Shown here in pieces: positions 1-7,603 of a DNA stretch of 64,000 nucleotides. How positions within the stretch are numbered: the stretch's first letter is position 1; each line of letters starts with the position of its first letter. The translations under genes were made by a program, and so were the position numbers. The notes under the pieces were generated by a model. That model was not told where the DNA came from. It worked only from the letters and a program-made list of their open reading frames with translations, and ran no database searches. The DNA lies in assembly GCF_029278565.1 (NCBI RefSeq), contig NZ_CP119559.1, positions 1,116,001 to 1,180,000 of the forward strand, in the 5' to 3' direction. Source of the DNA: Haloarcula halophila. GTDB taxonomy: Archaea > Halobacteriota > Halobacteria > Halobacteriales > Haloarculaceae.

Positions 1-2
1 GC

Positions 3-512
3 GTGGGGTACGCCGGCGGCACCGAGCCAGCTCCCAGTTACTACTCGCTGGGCGACCACACCGAAGTCGTCCAGGTGGAGTACGATCCCGACGTACTCGA
101 CTATCCAGACCTGCTGGACGTCTGCTGGCGCAGTCACGATCCGTTCTCGGCGGCCCGCAAACGCCAATACCGCGGGGTAATTCTCGTCCACGACGACGAC
201 CAGCGGGCGGCCGCCGAACGGTCCCGGGACGAACTGGCCGACCGGACCGGCAAGTCCGTTCGGACGCCGATCGAACCCCTGGAGGCGTTCTTCCTCGCGG
301 AGGAGACCCACCAGAAGTACGAACTCCGATCGACGCCGATCCTGGGCGACGAACTCGTCGAACAGTACGGTGACGGCTTCGTCGATTCGACGGTCGCCGC
401 CCGCCTCAACGGCTTCGTCGCCGGCCACGGCGAACAGGCACAGCGCGACGCGTTCCTAGCGAGCGTCGACCTCCCGCCGGCCGCACTCTCGGAACTGGAG
501 CGCCGCCTGTAA
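3..512 (+). CDS. msrA: Peptide-methionine (S)-S-oxide reductase MsrA, 5'-truncated by window edge
   Basis: Reduces methionine-S-sulfoxide in damaged proteins, in the cytoplasm. The readable part opens with the family's V-GYAGG motif and continues with YHS-like and GDHTEVVQVEYDP segments that follow the catalytic GCFW motif in MsrA proteins. That catalytic motif and the real start lie before base 1, so the first readable codon (GTG at 3) is not a start. The C-terminal part has TPIEPLEAFFLAEETHQKY, close to the family's usual A-x-F-x-AE-x-HQ-x-Y. About 30-40 residues are missing at the N terminus. The stop is TAA at 510-512. Confidence 0.9.
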   Translation: MGYAGGTEPAPSYYSLGDHTEVVQVEYDPDVLDYPDLLDVCWRSHDPFSAARKRQYRGVILVHDDDQRAAAERSRDELADRTGKSVRTPIEPLEAFFLAEETHQKYELRSTPILGDELVEQYGDGFVDSTVAARLNGFVAGHGEQAQRDAFLASVDLPPAALSELERRL

Positions 513-570
513 CCCGTCGGCTGGCCCGTCGACGCACGGCTATAAGGTCGTGGCAGCCCCAGTCTCGGCT

Positions 571-1107
571 ATGACGATCTACACCGGCCGCGGCGATCAG
601 GGCCAGACCGACCTCCGGAACATGGAGCGCGTCTCGAAGGACAGCCGCCGCATCGAGGCCTACGGCACTGTCGACGAGGTAAACGCCCTCGTCGGCGTCG
701 TGCGGCCGACCGGCCACGACGACATCGACGAGAAGCTCCGGGCGGTCCAGAACCACCTCCACATCATCCAGGCGGACTTCGCGAACCCCCAGCCAGAGGA
801 GGGCGACCCGCGGCTCACCGAGGCCCACGTCGAGGAGATCGAGGCGATCATCGACGAGGCCGACGAGGAACTGGACCCCCTGGAGTCGTTTATCCTCCCT
901 TCGGGATCGGTACCGGGCGCGAAGCTCCACCACGCACGAGCGGTCTGTCGCCGTGCGGAGCGACGGTCGGTCTCGCTGGCCGCCGAGGAGGCCGTCGTCA
1001 ACGAGACGGCGATCGTCTACCTCAACCGGCTCTCGGACGCGCTGTTTACCCTCGCGCGCCTGGTGAACAAGCGCGAAGGCGTCCGGGAGGAGAACCCCGA
1101 TTACTGA
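571..1107 (+). CDS. ATP:cob(I)alamin adenosyltransferase, PduO type
   Basis: Transfers the adenosyl group of ATP to cob(I)alamin or cobinamide, making coenzyme B12. The protein has 178 residues, normal for the family. It has the N-terminal ATP-binding motif TGRGDQGQT (about residues 5-13), a GTVDEVNALVG segment, the FILPSGS stretch and the C-terminal RAVCRRAERR signature, followed by YLNRLSDALFTLAR. I chose the ATG at 571 because the family starts with a short M-x-IYTGRGD. A GTG at 550 is in frame but would add seven untypical residues. It is not obviously in an operon. A fragment of a small gene follows at once. Confidence 0.93.
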   Translation: MTIYTGRGDQGQTDLRNMERVSKDSRRIEAYGTVDEVNALVGVVRPTGHDDIDEKLRAVQNHLHIIQADFANPQPEEGDPRLTEAHVEEIEAIIDEADEELDPLESFILPSGSVPGAKLHHARAVCRRAERRSVSLAAEEAVVNETAIVYLNRLSDALFTLARLVNKREGVREENPDY

Positions 1108-1252
1108 GCAGAGATCGGCCGACGACTGGCGGTGGCGGCTCCGTCACGACACCGGTACCATCATCGCCGACAGCTACGCCAGCAAGGCCGAACAGTGCAT
1201 CGAGAGCGGCAAGACCAACGCCCCCGACGCCGGGATCGAGGGACAGGACTGA
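1106..1252 (+). pseudogene. Remnant of a small DUF1508/YegP-like protein gene
   Basis: Reading frame 2 directly after the adenosyltransferase encodes DDWRWRLRHDTGTIIADSYASK followed by IESGKTNAPDAGIEGQD and a TGA at 1250-1252. This matches the core of the small haloarchaeal HVO_2922/DUF1508 family, whose typical form is WRWRLRH-NG-IIADSGEGYSSK. The N-terminal strand and the GEG turn are missing, and there is no ATG, GTG or TTG in this frame after the preceding gene's stop. I read it as a decayed or truncated copy. A short gene with an unusual start is possible. Domain identity is by eye. Confidence 0.5.
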
Positions 1253-1308
1253 CCGAGCCGCCGGTAGCGGTTCGCAATAGCAAAGTGACCGGCCCGGAAG
1301 GGTGAGGT

Positions 1309-2283
1309 ATGAAAGCGACCGCGAAGGCCCACCCGATCCAGGGGTTGGTCAAGTACCACGGGATGCGCGACGAGGAGCTTCGCCTCCCGTACCACGACAG
1401 CATCTCCGTCTGTACGGCACCGAGTCACTCGAAGACGACCGTCGAGTTCGAGCCCGACCGGACCGAGGACAGCTACGTCATCGACGGCGAACCGGTCGAG
1501 GGCCGGGGCGCCGAGCGGATCGACGCCGTCGTCGACCACGTCCGGGAGGTGGCGGGCATCGACCACGGCGTCCGCTTCGAGTCGACGAACAACTTCCCGA
1601 CCAACATCGGCTTTGGCTCCTCGTCGTCGGGCTTCGCCGCGGCGGCGATGGCACTGGTCGAGGCCGCCGGCCTCGACATGACTCGCCCGGAGATCTCGAC
1701 GGTCGCCCGACGTGGCTCCTCCTCGGCCGCCCGGGCAGTCACGGGCGCGTTCTCGCACCTCCGGACGGGCATGAACGACAAGGACTGCCGGAGCGAGCGC
1801 ATCGAGACCGACCTGGACGACGACCTCCGGATCGTCGCCGGGATGGTCCCCTCGTACAAGGAAACGGAGGCCGCACACGAGGAGGCCGCCGACAGCCACA
1901 TGTTCGAGGCACGGATGGCCCACATCCACGGACAGATCTCGGACATGCGCGACGCGCTCTACGACACCGACTTCGACCGGGCGTTCGAGTTGGCCGAGCA
2001 CGACTCCCTGTCGCTGGCGGCGACGACGATGACCGGGCCCGCCGGCTGGGTCTACTGGCAACCCCGGACGATCGAGATCTTCAACACGGTCCGCGAACTG
2101 CGCACGGAGCGGGACCTGCCCGTCTATTTCTCGGTCGACACCGGCGCGAGCGTCTACATCAACACCACCGCCGACCACGTCGACGAGGTCGAGGCCGCGG
2201 TCGCGGACTGTGGCGTCGACACCCGCGTCTGGGAGGTCGGCGGGCCGGCCCGCGTCCTCGATTCGGACGCGGCGCTGTTCTGA
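1309..2283 (+). CDS. mvaD: Phosphomevalonate decarboxylase (mevalonate pathway, GHMP kinase fold)
   Basis: In haloarchaea this homologue of diphosphomevalonate decarboxylase acts on mevalonate 5-phosphate, giving isopentenyl phosphate for isopentenyl phosphate kinase. That substrate comes from work on the Haloferax protein and is not visible here. The 324-residue protein starts MKATAKAHPIQGLVKYHG, has the GHMP ATP-binding loop GFGSSSSG at 101-108, the RRGSSSAAR stretch near 135-142 and the catalytic aspartate region SVDTGAS (Asp277). It feeds the archaeal lipid and carotenoid supply, which links it to the squalene/phytoene synthase gene at 13982. Confidence 0.93.
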   Translation: MKATAKAHPIQGLVKYHGMRDEELRLPYHDSISVCTAPSHSKTTVEFEPDRTEDSYVIDGEPVEGRGAERIDAVVDHVREVAGIDHGVRFESTNNFPTNIGFGSSSSGFAAAAMALVEAAGLDMTRPEISTVARRGSSSAARAVTGAFSHLRTGMNDKDCRSERIETDLDDDLRIVAGMVPSYKETEAAHEEAADSHMFEARMAHIHGQISDMRDALYDTDFDRAFELAEHDSLSLAATTMTGPAGWVYWQPRTIEIFNTVRELRTERDLPVYFSVDTGASVYINTTADHVDEVEAAVADCGVDTRVWEVGGPARVLDSDAALF

Positions 2284-2340
2284 AGCGGGATGGAGCGCGC
2301 TGAGCGAGCGGTTATGGGCGTCGAGACCCAACCGGCACAC

Positions 2341-3513
2341 ATGCGCGTCGCTGTACTCGGTGCCGGCTACGCCGGCCTGACCCTCGCCCGGAAACTCGAA
2401 CGGACGCTCCCCGACGACGTGGAACTGGTAGTCGTCGACGAGAGCGCCACTCACGTGGTTCAACACGAACTCCACCGGGTGGTCCGGCGGCCGTCGCTGG
2501 CCGAGGAGATCTCGGTCGACCTCGATGCGGTGCTTGACTGCGAACTCCGGACCGCGTCGGTGACGGCTATCGACCCCGACGCGGGAACGGCGACCCTGGA
2601 CGGCGAGGAGACGCTGTCCTACGACGTGGGGGCGGTGTGTCTGGGCGCACGGACGGCCTTCTACGACCTCCCGGGCGTGCGTACCCACGCGACACCGCTG
2701 AAACGGCTCGACGACGCCCGCGAGATCCGCGAGGCGTTCCTGGGGCTGTCCTCGGGCCGAGTCGTCGTCGGCGGCGCGGGCCTCTCGGGAATCCAGGTGG
2801 CCGGCGAACTCGCCGCACTCCGCGACGAGGAGGGGACCGACACCGAGGTACTACTGCTGGAACAGGAGTCGGAGGTCGCGCCGACGTTCCCCGAGTCGTT
2901 CCAGGTCGCCGTCCACGACGCGCTGGTCGATGCCGGCGTGACAGTCCGGACCGGCGATTCCGTGGCACGGGCCGACGCCGAGACGATCTCGCTGGAGAAC
3001 GGCGAGGACCTCGCCTGCGACCAGTTCGTCTGGACCGGCGGGATCACCGGGACCGACGCGATGGGCGAGGAGCGCCCGGTCGTCCGGGCGGACCTCCGGC
3101 TCGGCGAGCGGACCTTCGCAGTCGGCGACGCCGCCCGGGTCGTCGACAGCGACGGCGAGGCGGTCCCCGCGAGCGCGTCGGCCGCGATCCGCGAGGCCCG
3201 CGTCGCCGGCGGCAACATCGCGGCGCTGGTCGATCACCTCCGGGACGGCCGGGGCGGGTTCGAGCCGCGGCTCACCCGCTACTCCTTCGACGTGCCCGGG
3301 TGGCTGGTGTCGGTCGGCGACGACGCCGTCGCGAAGGTCGGGCCGACGGTGCTGACCGGGCGAACGGCCCTGGCACTGAAAACCACCGTCGGCGCCGGCT
3401 ACCTGGGGAGCGTGGGTGCCGTCGAAAACGCTGTGGATCTGGTCCGCGAAGAGTTGGACGTCGCGATCGACGAGGACGAGATCGACGAGGCGCTGTCAGA
3501 GCCCGAGAAGTGA
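2341..3513 (+). CDS. FAD-dependent pyridine nucleotide oxidoreductase, type II NADH dehydrogenase-like
   Basis: A 390-residue flavoprotein with two Rossmann dinucleotide-binding motifs: VLGAGYAG at 6-13 for FAD, and VVVGGAGLSGIQVAGEL near 138-154 for NAD(P)H. The FAVGDAA motif near 260 is typical of the FAD ribityl contact. The family moves electrons from NADH to quinone at the inner face of the membrane. No membrane segment is clear, so attachment would be peripheral. The ATG at 2341 is preferred over the upstream in-frame 2290 because MRVAVLGAGYAGL starts the fold directly. The exact electron acceptor cannot be read from sequence. Confidence 0.82.
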   Translation: MRVAVLGAGYAGLTLARKLERTLPDDVELVVVDESATHVVQHELHRVVRRPSLAEEISVDLDAVLDCELRTASVTAIDPDAGTATLDGEETLSYDVGAVCLGARTAFYDLPGVRTHATPLKRLDDAREIREAFLGLSSGRVVVGGAGLSGIQVAGELAALRDEEGTDTEVLLLEQESEVAPTFPESFQVAVHDALVDAGVTVRTGDSVARADAETISLENGEDLACDQFVWTGGITGTDAMGEERPVVRADLRLGERTFAVGDAARVVDSDGEAVPASASAAIREARVAGGNIAALVDHLRDGRGGFEPRLTRYSFDVPGWLVSVGDDAVAKVGPTVLTGRTALALKTTVGAGYLGSVGAVENAVDLVREELDVAIDEDEIDEALSEPEK

Positions 3514-3515
3514 GG

Positions 3516-4514
3516 TCAGTCCTCGTCGTCGAGGGTCGCCTGTTCGAGCGCGTCGTCGGGCTCGATCCAGATGACGAACTGGTCCTGGTCCTCGCGGTCG
3601 ACGACGCCGTTGATGTACTCGGCGTCGACCGGCGGATCGTTGACCTGGTCCTCGGTGACGGGGGCGACCTGCCGGACCTCGTCGACGACCCAACCGATCG
3701 CACCCTGGTCTTCTGACATCTCCGGATCGAAGACGACGACGAGATCCTGGGAGCCGGTCTCTTCGACGTTCATCATCGCCGTCGGGTCGAGGATCGTCGT
3801 GATCTGTCCGCGAAGGTCGACGACGCCCTCGACGTAGTCGGCCGTGTTCGGGACCCGAGTGATGCTGTCTCGCTTGACGATCTCCTCGACGTACTCGATG
3901 TCCAGACAGTAGTGTTCCCCCGAAAGGGTGAACTCCAGGACACGGACTAACTCCTCGTTCTTGGAGCCGGTCTCCTCGCCGACCGCCGCCGCACGTGCGC
4001 CTCCCTCGGTTCTGGACGCGTCGGAGCCGGACATCGCCTCATCGAGGAGCTGCTGGTCGGGCAGTTCGACGCCGGTCGGCCCCTGCATCGCCGTCGCCGT
4101 CGCGGAGATGTCACCCGGTTGTTCGCCGCCGGGGGGAGTCGCTTCCCCGCCCGACAACTGTGCCGCCGACTGTGCCGCTCGTTCGGCCGCCGAGAGCGTG
4201 TCGTCGGCCGACTGGGGACCGTCCCCGGGATCGGCCGTCGCGTCCCCTGCGTTCTCCGACTGTTCGTCGAACCACTCCTCGGAGTCGGCTGTCGTCTCCG
4301 ACGCCGTCGGAGCGGTGTCGTCGGTCGACTCGTCCTGCTCCGGCGTCTCCCCGCGGTCCGCGTCGGCGTCCGTCGCCGACGAGTCGTCGGTCGGCTCCGT
4401 CGACGAGTCGTCGGTCGGCTCCGTCGACGAGTCGTCGGTGTCTGCCTCTCGGTCCCCTTCGCGCATCTTCCGGATGCGTTCTGCACGGTCCATACGGTCG
4501 TCGTCGTCACTCAT
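3516..4514 (-). CDS. cheW: CheW-domain chemotaxis coupling protein with long acidic N-terminal extension
   Basis: CheW proteins link chemoreceptors to the CheA kinase in membrane-associated arrays. The CheW domain lies in about residues 188-325 (start EELVRVLEFTLSGEHYCLDI, then EEIVKR, VPNTADYVEGVVDLRG and the C-terminal YINGVV). Residues 1-185 are a disordered acidic region rich in D, E, S and T with a three-fold repeat (DDSSTEPT). Usual CheW proteins are about 150 residues, so this is twice the normal size. Its start overlaps the stop of the upstream parA-like gene by four bases, so the two are co-translated. The operon suggests that the ATPase positions the CheW-containing array, which is inference. 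Confidence 0.88.
   Translation of the reverse strand: MSDDDDRMDRAERIRKMREGDREADTDDSSTEPTDDSSTEPTDDSSATDADADRGETPEQDESTDDTAPTASETTADSEEWFDEQSENAGDATADPGDGPQSADDTLSAAERAAQSAAQLSGGEATPPGGEQPGDISATATAMQGPTGVELPDQQLLDEAMSGSDASRTEGGARAAAVGEETGSKNEELVRVLEFTLSGEHYCLDIEYVEEIVKRDSITRVPNTADYVEGVVDLRGQITTILDPTAMMNVEETGSQDLVVVFDPEMSEDQGAIGWVVDEVRQVAPVTEDQVNDPPVDAEYINGVVDREDQDQFVIWIEPDDALEQATLDDED
4378..4440. repeat. 24-bp tandem repeat, about 2.6 copies, in the cheW linker
   Basis: The unit begins GACGAGTCGTCGGTCGG and is repeated at 4378, 4402 and (partly) 4426. It encodes, on the minus strand, the repeated acidic octamer TEPTDDSS. The repeat is in frame, so copy-number change would lengthen or shorten the linker without breaking the gene. 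Confidence 0.85.
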
Positions 4515-5404
4515 GCTGTCACCTCAGTGTATCCGAAGGTCCTATCGAACTCCGCGGCGATCTCCTCGAACACCGCCGCCATATCACAGTTTTCGTCGGC
4601 CGCAAACACCGACCGACCGGCGCTGAACGCCCGCTGGAGGGCGACCCGCTTTCGCACTTCCCAGACCGGACGCTCCGGGAACGCCATGTTGAACCACTCC
4701 AGCATCGTCTCGTCCTCCGCGGTCGTCTCGACCCGATTCGCGACGACACCGAGCATCTCGACGGAGACGCCCGTCTGGCGTTCCATGGCCGCCATCTGGT
4801 CCATCAGCAGTTCGATGGCCCGTTCGGAGGTGGCCTCGGTCAGCGCCGGGACGATGATGTGCTGTGCGGCGAAGACGCCGGTGTCGGTCAGTTTCCCGTA
4901 GAACGGCGGGGAGTCGATGATGACGTAATCGTAGCCGCTGATCGTCGCAAGCGCACGGTCGAGCGTGTCCAAGGCGTGACTGCCCGAGACCATCGACGGC
5001 GAGACGTTGATCGCGAACGACGCCAGCGTCTCCGGATCGATCTCGCGGTTCTGTGTCCGGACCCGTGCGATGAGGTCCGCGATCGTTAGCTCGTGTTCGG
5101 CCTGGAGCATGTCGATGCTCGACGGGACGACGTCCATCTCCTCGTGTTCGACCACCAACTCCGACAGGAGCGACGGGTCGCCGGTGAGCGCGTCGAACAG
5201 GGTGGGTGGTTCGGCGTCGTACGCGTCGACGAGTCCGAGCCCCTCGGTGGCGTTGCCCTGTGGATCGAGGTCCACGAAGAGGACGTCCCGTCCCCTGTCG
5301 TTCAACGCCCCGGCGACGTTGATGGCGATGGTCGTCTTCCCGGTCCCGCCTTTCGCGTTTGTCACGCAGATACGCGCCGGGCCGTCCGCTGCTGATCTCG
5401 TCAT
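4511..5404 (-). CDS. ParA/MinD-family ATPase
   Basis: A 297-residue P-loop ATPase of the ParA/MinD group, which forms gradients or dimers that position cargo. It has the deviant Walker A motif KGGTGKTT at 18-25, the switch-like DLDPQGNATEGLGL at about 45-58, and DYVIIDSPPF (Walker B type, about residues 158-167). There is no obvious C-terminal amphipathic helix of the MinD type, so it looks closer to ParA. It is the first gene of an operon with cheW (four-base overlap). A TATA element lies about 35 bases upstream. Positioning of chemoreceptor arrays or archaella is an inference from context. Plasmid or chromosome partition is the alternative, but no parB or centromere repeats are seen. Confidence 0.85.
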   Translation of the reverse strand: MTRSAADGPARICVTNAKGGTGKTTIAINVAGALNDRGRDVLFVDLDPQGNATEGLGLVDAYDAEPPTLFDALTGDPSLLSELVVEHEEMDVVPSSIDMLQAEHELTIADLIARVRTQNREIDPETLASFAINVSPSMVSGSHALDTLDRALATISGYDYVIIDSPPFYGKLTDTGVFAAQHIIVPALTEATSERAIELLMDQMAAMERQTGVSVEMLGVVANRVETTAEDETMLEWFNMAFPERPVWEVRKRVALQRAFSAGRSVFAADENCDMAAVFEEIAAEFDRTFGYTEVTA

Positions 5405-5436
5405 CTCGAAGTGGGGGGAACTCGTCGCCCGGTCAC

Positions 5437-5446
5437 TATAAAAATA
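5437..5446 (-). promoter_or_regulatory. TATA box for the parA-cheW operon
   Basis: The minus-strand sequence TATTTTTATA is a strong archaeal TATA element about 33-42 bases before the ATG at 5404. Confidence 0.65.
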
Positions 5447-5543
5447 CGCCCCCGATTATCAACGGCGGAACTCGGAGACGACGGCGTATTTCCCGGATAG
5501 CGGCCCCGAAGAGGCGTCTGACGGCAGTCAGACAGGGTGGAAC

Positions 5544-5552
5544 TTTTATATC
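5544..5552 (+). promoter_or_regulatory. TATA box for the ArlD/E-domain gene
   Basis: TTTTATATC lies 24-32 bases before the ATG at 5576, the spacing expected for a leaderless haloarchaeal transcript. It is divergent from the parA-cheW promoter in the same 170-base gap. Confidence 0.65.
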
Positions 5553-5575
5553 TCAGTAGCTGGAACGTGTGTACA

Positions 5576-6073
5576 ATGACTATCAATCCGCGCGACTACG
5601 ACCTCGACGAACTGCGGGAGTTGGCCCGCAAGCGCGGGGACCAGGACAACGGGTTGGGTGACGGAGAGCTCCCCGACCCGTCGAACCTCGCCGATGTCGG
5701 CCTCGGAGAGGGCGACGGCGAAGAGATGACCGGGAACTCCTTCCGGTCGGGGCTCTACCGGGAGTTGCTGCCGTTTCTCGGCGGCGACGAACTGGAGAAG
5801 CCGTATCTCGAATCGCTCCCCGAGACCTACGCGGCCGAGTTCGTCGTCTTCGAGTGGCTGGAGTTTCTGGTGTTGCATTCGGGCTATCAAGGTGCCGACA
5901 ACGCGCTGTCGTACTACGAGTCGGTCGATTGGCTCACCGAGGAGGTCACGGCCGATCTCTCGGATTACCTGTTGGGTGTCGAAGAGTCGGCCGCCAACGA
6001 GGGCAACGACCTCGACGTGGACGACCACATGCTGAGTCTGGTGTACATCGCGAAACTGACCGCGATGACGTGA
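5576..6073 (+). CDS. ArlD/E (FlaD/FlaE)-domain protein, archaellum accessory type
   Basis: A soluble 165-residue protein. The first 55 residues are acidic linker. Residues about 75-135 (KPYLESLPETYAAEFVVFEWLEFL, then a helical DNALSYYESVDWLTEEV) match the domain found in ArlD/ArlE, parts of the cytosolic ring that couples the archaellum motor to chemotaxis. No ArlC part is seen, and the main arl operon is not in this window, so this is a stand-alone domain protein. The start at 5576 is supported by TATA spacing. It is transcribed away from cheW. A role in linking the chemosensory system, ParA-like ATPase and motor is inference. Confidence 0.75.
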   Translation: MTINPRDYDLDELRELARKRGDQDNGLGDGELPDPSNLADVGLGEGDGEEMTGNSFRSGLYRELLPFLGGDELEKPYLESLPETYAAEFVVFEWLEFLVLHSGYQGADNALSYYESVDWLTEEVTADLSDYLLGVEESAANEGNDLDVDDHMLSLVYIAKLTAMT

Positions 6074-6104
6074 GGCGGTATCAGCTCTGATTCTTGAGGT
6101 GAGG

Positions 6105-6111
6105 TTATATA
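6105..6111 (+). promoter_or_regulatory. TATA box for the actin-family gene
   Basis: TTATATA in the 66-base gap after the ArlD/E-domain gene, about 30 bases before the ATG at 6140. The actin gene can therefore be transcribed on its own. Confidence 0.6.
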
Positions 6112-6139
6112 CCACACGCGAGCGAACAGGCTACCGACC

Positions 6140-7222
6140 ATGAGTGATGACGACGCAGAACCGGGAGACGACGCGGCGACCGAGAGCTGGACCGACGGTG
6201 GCACAGTACCCGTCGGCGTCAAACTCGGCAGTACCCGGACGGTCATCGCACTTCCGGACGAGGACGGCGGGAACCGGATCGTCAAGTCGTTGACCTGTAT
6301 GGCGACCTACGAGGACGCGCTGACCGGCGAGGAGAAGATCCTCTACGGCGAGGAGGCCGCCCGGGAGTACCCCGACCGCGTCCAGTACATGCTCCGGTCC
6401 GGGCTCCCCGAGGACGCGGATCGCGCCGAGATGACGAAAACGTTCTTCGAGGCGATCATCGAGGCGAACGATATCCCCGAGGACAGCGGCGTCGTCTACG
6501 CGATCCCGACGATCGACAACCCGGCCGGACTGGAGAACCTCCGGTCGGTCATCGAAGAGTCCTCGATCGGCCAGGAACTGGTCGAGAGCTACCCCGAGTC
6601 GCTGTGTGGCTCGATCCCGGCGTTCGGCGACGATCTGGAGGCCATCGACGAGATATTCGTCGCGGTCAACATGGGTTCGACGAACCTCGAAGCCTCGGCC
6701 TACCGGCGTGGCGAACAGCTCGCGCCGTTCACGACGGGTGCAGTCACTGGCAACGAGGTCGACCGGATGATCGCGAACTACGTCGAGGAAGAGACCCAGG
6801 GCCGGGTCAACATCGACACCCAGACCGCCCGCGAGTACAAGGAGGAACACGCCGATTTCGTCGACTTCGAGCCTTTTACCGACATCATCCAACAGCCCGG
6901 CGGTGGCTCCCACGAGTTCACCATCGAGCGGTCGGTGATGGACGCCGTCAACGAGTACCTCGACGAGGCGGTCGACGAGTTGGCCAACACGTTCCTGCCC
7001 GAACTCGGCAACGACCACATGAAGGTGTACCAGCTCGCCCTCGATCAGCCGATCGTGCTCACCGGCGGGATGGCCTGTATCCCCGGTATCGTCGAGGAGT
7101 TCGAGGAACGGCTCAGCGAGGAACTGGACCGGGAGGTCGAAGCGACGGCCGCCGACGAACCCGCCGACGCGGCGACTGTCGGCGCCCAACGGATCGCTGC
7201 CAGGCTAGTCGAGAACAGTTAA
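6140..7222 (+). CDS. Actin/Hsp70-superfamily protein, haloarchaeal actin homologue (salactin/volactin-like)
   Basis: A 360-residue protein with the actin-fold order: phosphate-1 loop GVKLGSTRTV (26-35), phosphate-2 loop AVNMGSTNLEAS (175-186) and adenosine loop VLTGGMACIPG (306-316). Haloarchaea have dynamic or shape-controlling actins (salactin in Halobacterium, volactin in Haloferax). I believe this belongs to that group, but I cannot say which. The usual aspartates of the two phosphate loops (DLGT and DIGGGT in MreB) are Lys28 and Asn177 here. The N-terminal 20 residues are an acidic tail. It follows the ArlD/E-domain gene with its own TATA box. Confidence 0.78.
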   Translation: MSDDDAEPGDDAATESWTDGGTVPVGVKLGSTRTVIALPDEDGGNRIVKSLTCMATYEDALTGEEKILYGEEAAREYPDRVQYMLRSGLPEDADRAEMTKTFFEAIIEANDIPEDSGVVYAIPTIDNPAGLENLRSVIEESSIGQELVESYPESLCGSIPAFGDDLEAIDEIFVAVNMGSTNLEASAYRRGEQLAPFTTGAVTGNEVDRMIANYVEEETQGRVNIDTQTAREYKEEHADFVDFEPFTDIIQQPGGGSHEFTIERSVMDAVNEYLDEAVDELANTFLPELGNDHMKVYQLALDQPIVLTGGMACIPGIVEEFEERLSEELDREVEATAADEPADAATVGAQRIAARLVENS

Positions 7223-7228
7223 CGGTTC

Positions 7229-7411
7229 TCAGGGATCGCCCCAGCAGTCCAGCCACCGTTCGATCCGCGGTCGCTTCCCACACTGAGAGAGGCCGCTGTC
7301 GTCAGTAAGCGACTCGAACACCCCGATGTCGAGACGGACGAACGGCTCTTCGCGTGCTGACGGCCGCCGCTTCTCGGGCCGGTCGTTGGCCTGCTCCACT
7401 CGCCGAGACAT
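7229..7411 (-). CDS. Small hypothetical protein
   Basis: A 60-residue open frame starting MSRRVEQANDRP and ending CGKRPRIERWLDCWGDP, with two cysteines and a basic N-terminal half. It lies alone between the actin-family gene and the PH-like gene, convergent with the former. I do not recognise it. No TATA box at the usual distance is clear, so it may not be a gene. Confidence 0.25.
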   Translation of the reverse strand: MSRRVEQANDRPEKRRPSAREEPFVRLDIGVFESLTDDSGLSQCGKRPRIERWLDCWGDP

Positions 7412-7570
7412 GGCCGACGGTACGTGAACGTGGCACCTAAATGGCAGTCAGACAGGTGTCAGTCGGAGAGCCGACGATCCGCCGTGCAGACAAAATTCTC
7501 CCCGTCACCGAGTAGGATTTTCACCGATAGCCGAAAAACACCGTCCGAGAGTATCAGGATAGATAAGAGA

Positions 7571-7582
7571 ATATCATATACA
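7571..7582 (+). promoter_or_regulatory. TATA-rich promoter of the PH-like/coiled-coil gene
   Basis: An AT-rich patch reading ATATCATATACA sits 22-33 bases before the ATG at 7604, in a locally AT-rich stretch (about 7560-7600). Confidence 0.55.
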
Positions 7583-7603
7583 AAGGCGTTGTAGAGTTGT
7601 TTG

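Noticed and set aside
1174-2688. 504-codon open frame on the minus strand
   Set aside because: It is antisense to the decarboxylase and flavoprotein genes; the translation is rich in R, G and V with no domain, a usual by-product of high GC.
4511-5404. Plasmid-type partition system
   Set aside because: The ParA-like gene has no ParB partner or iterated centromere sites; it is in an operon with cheW instead.
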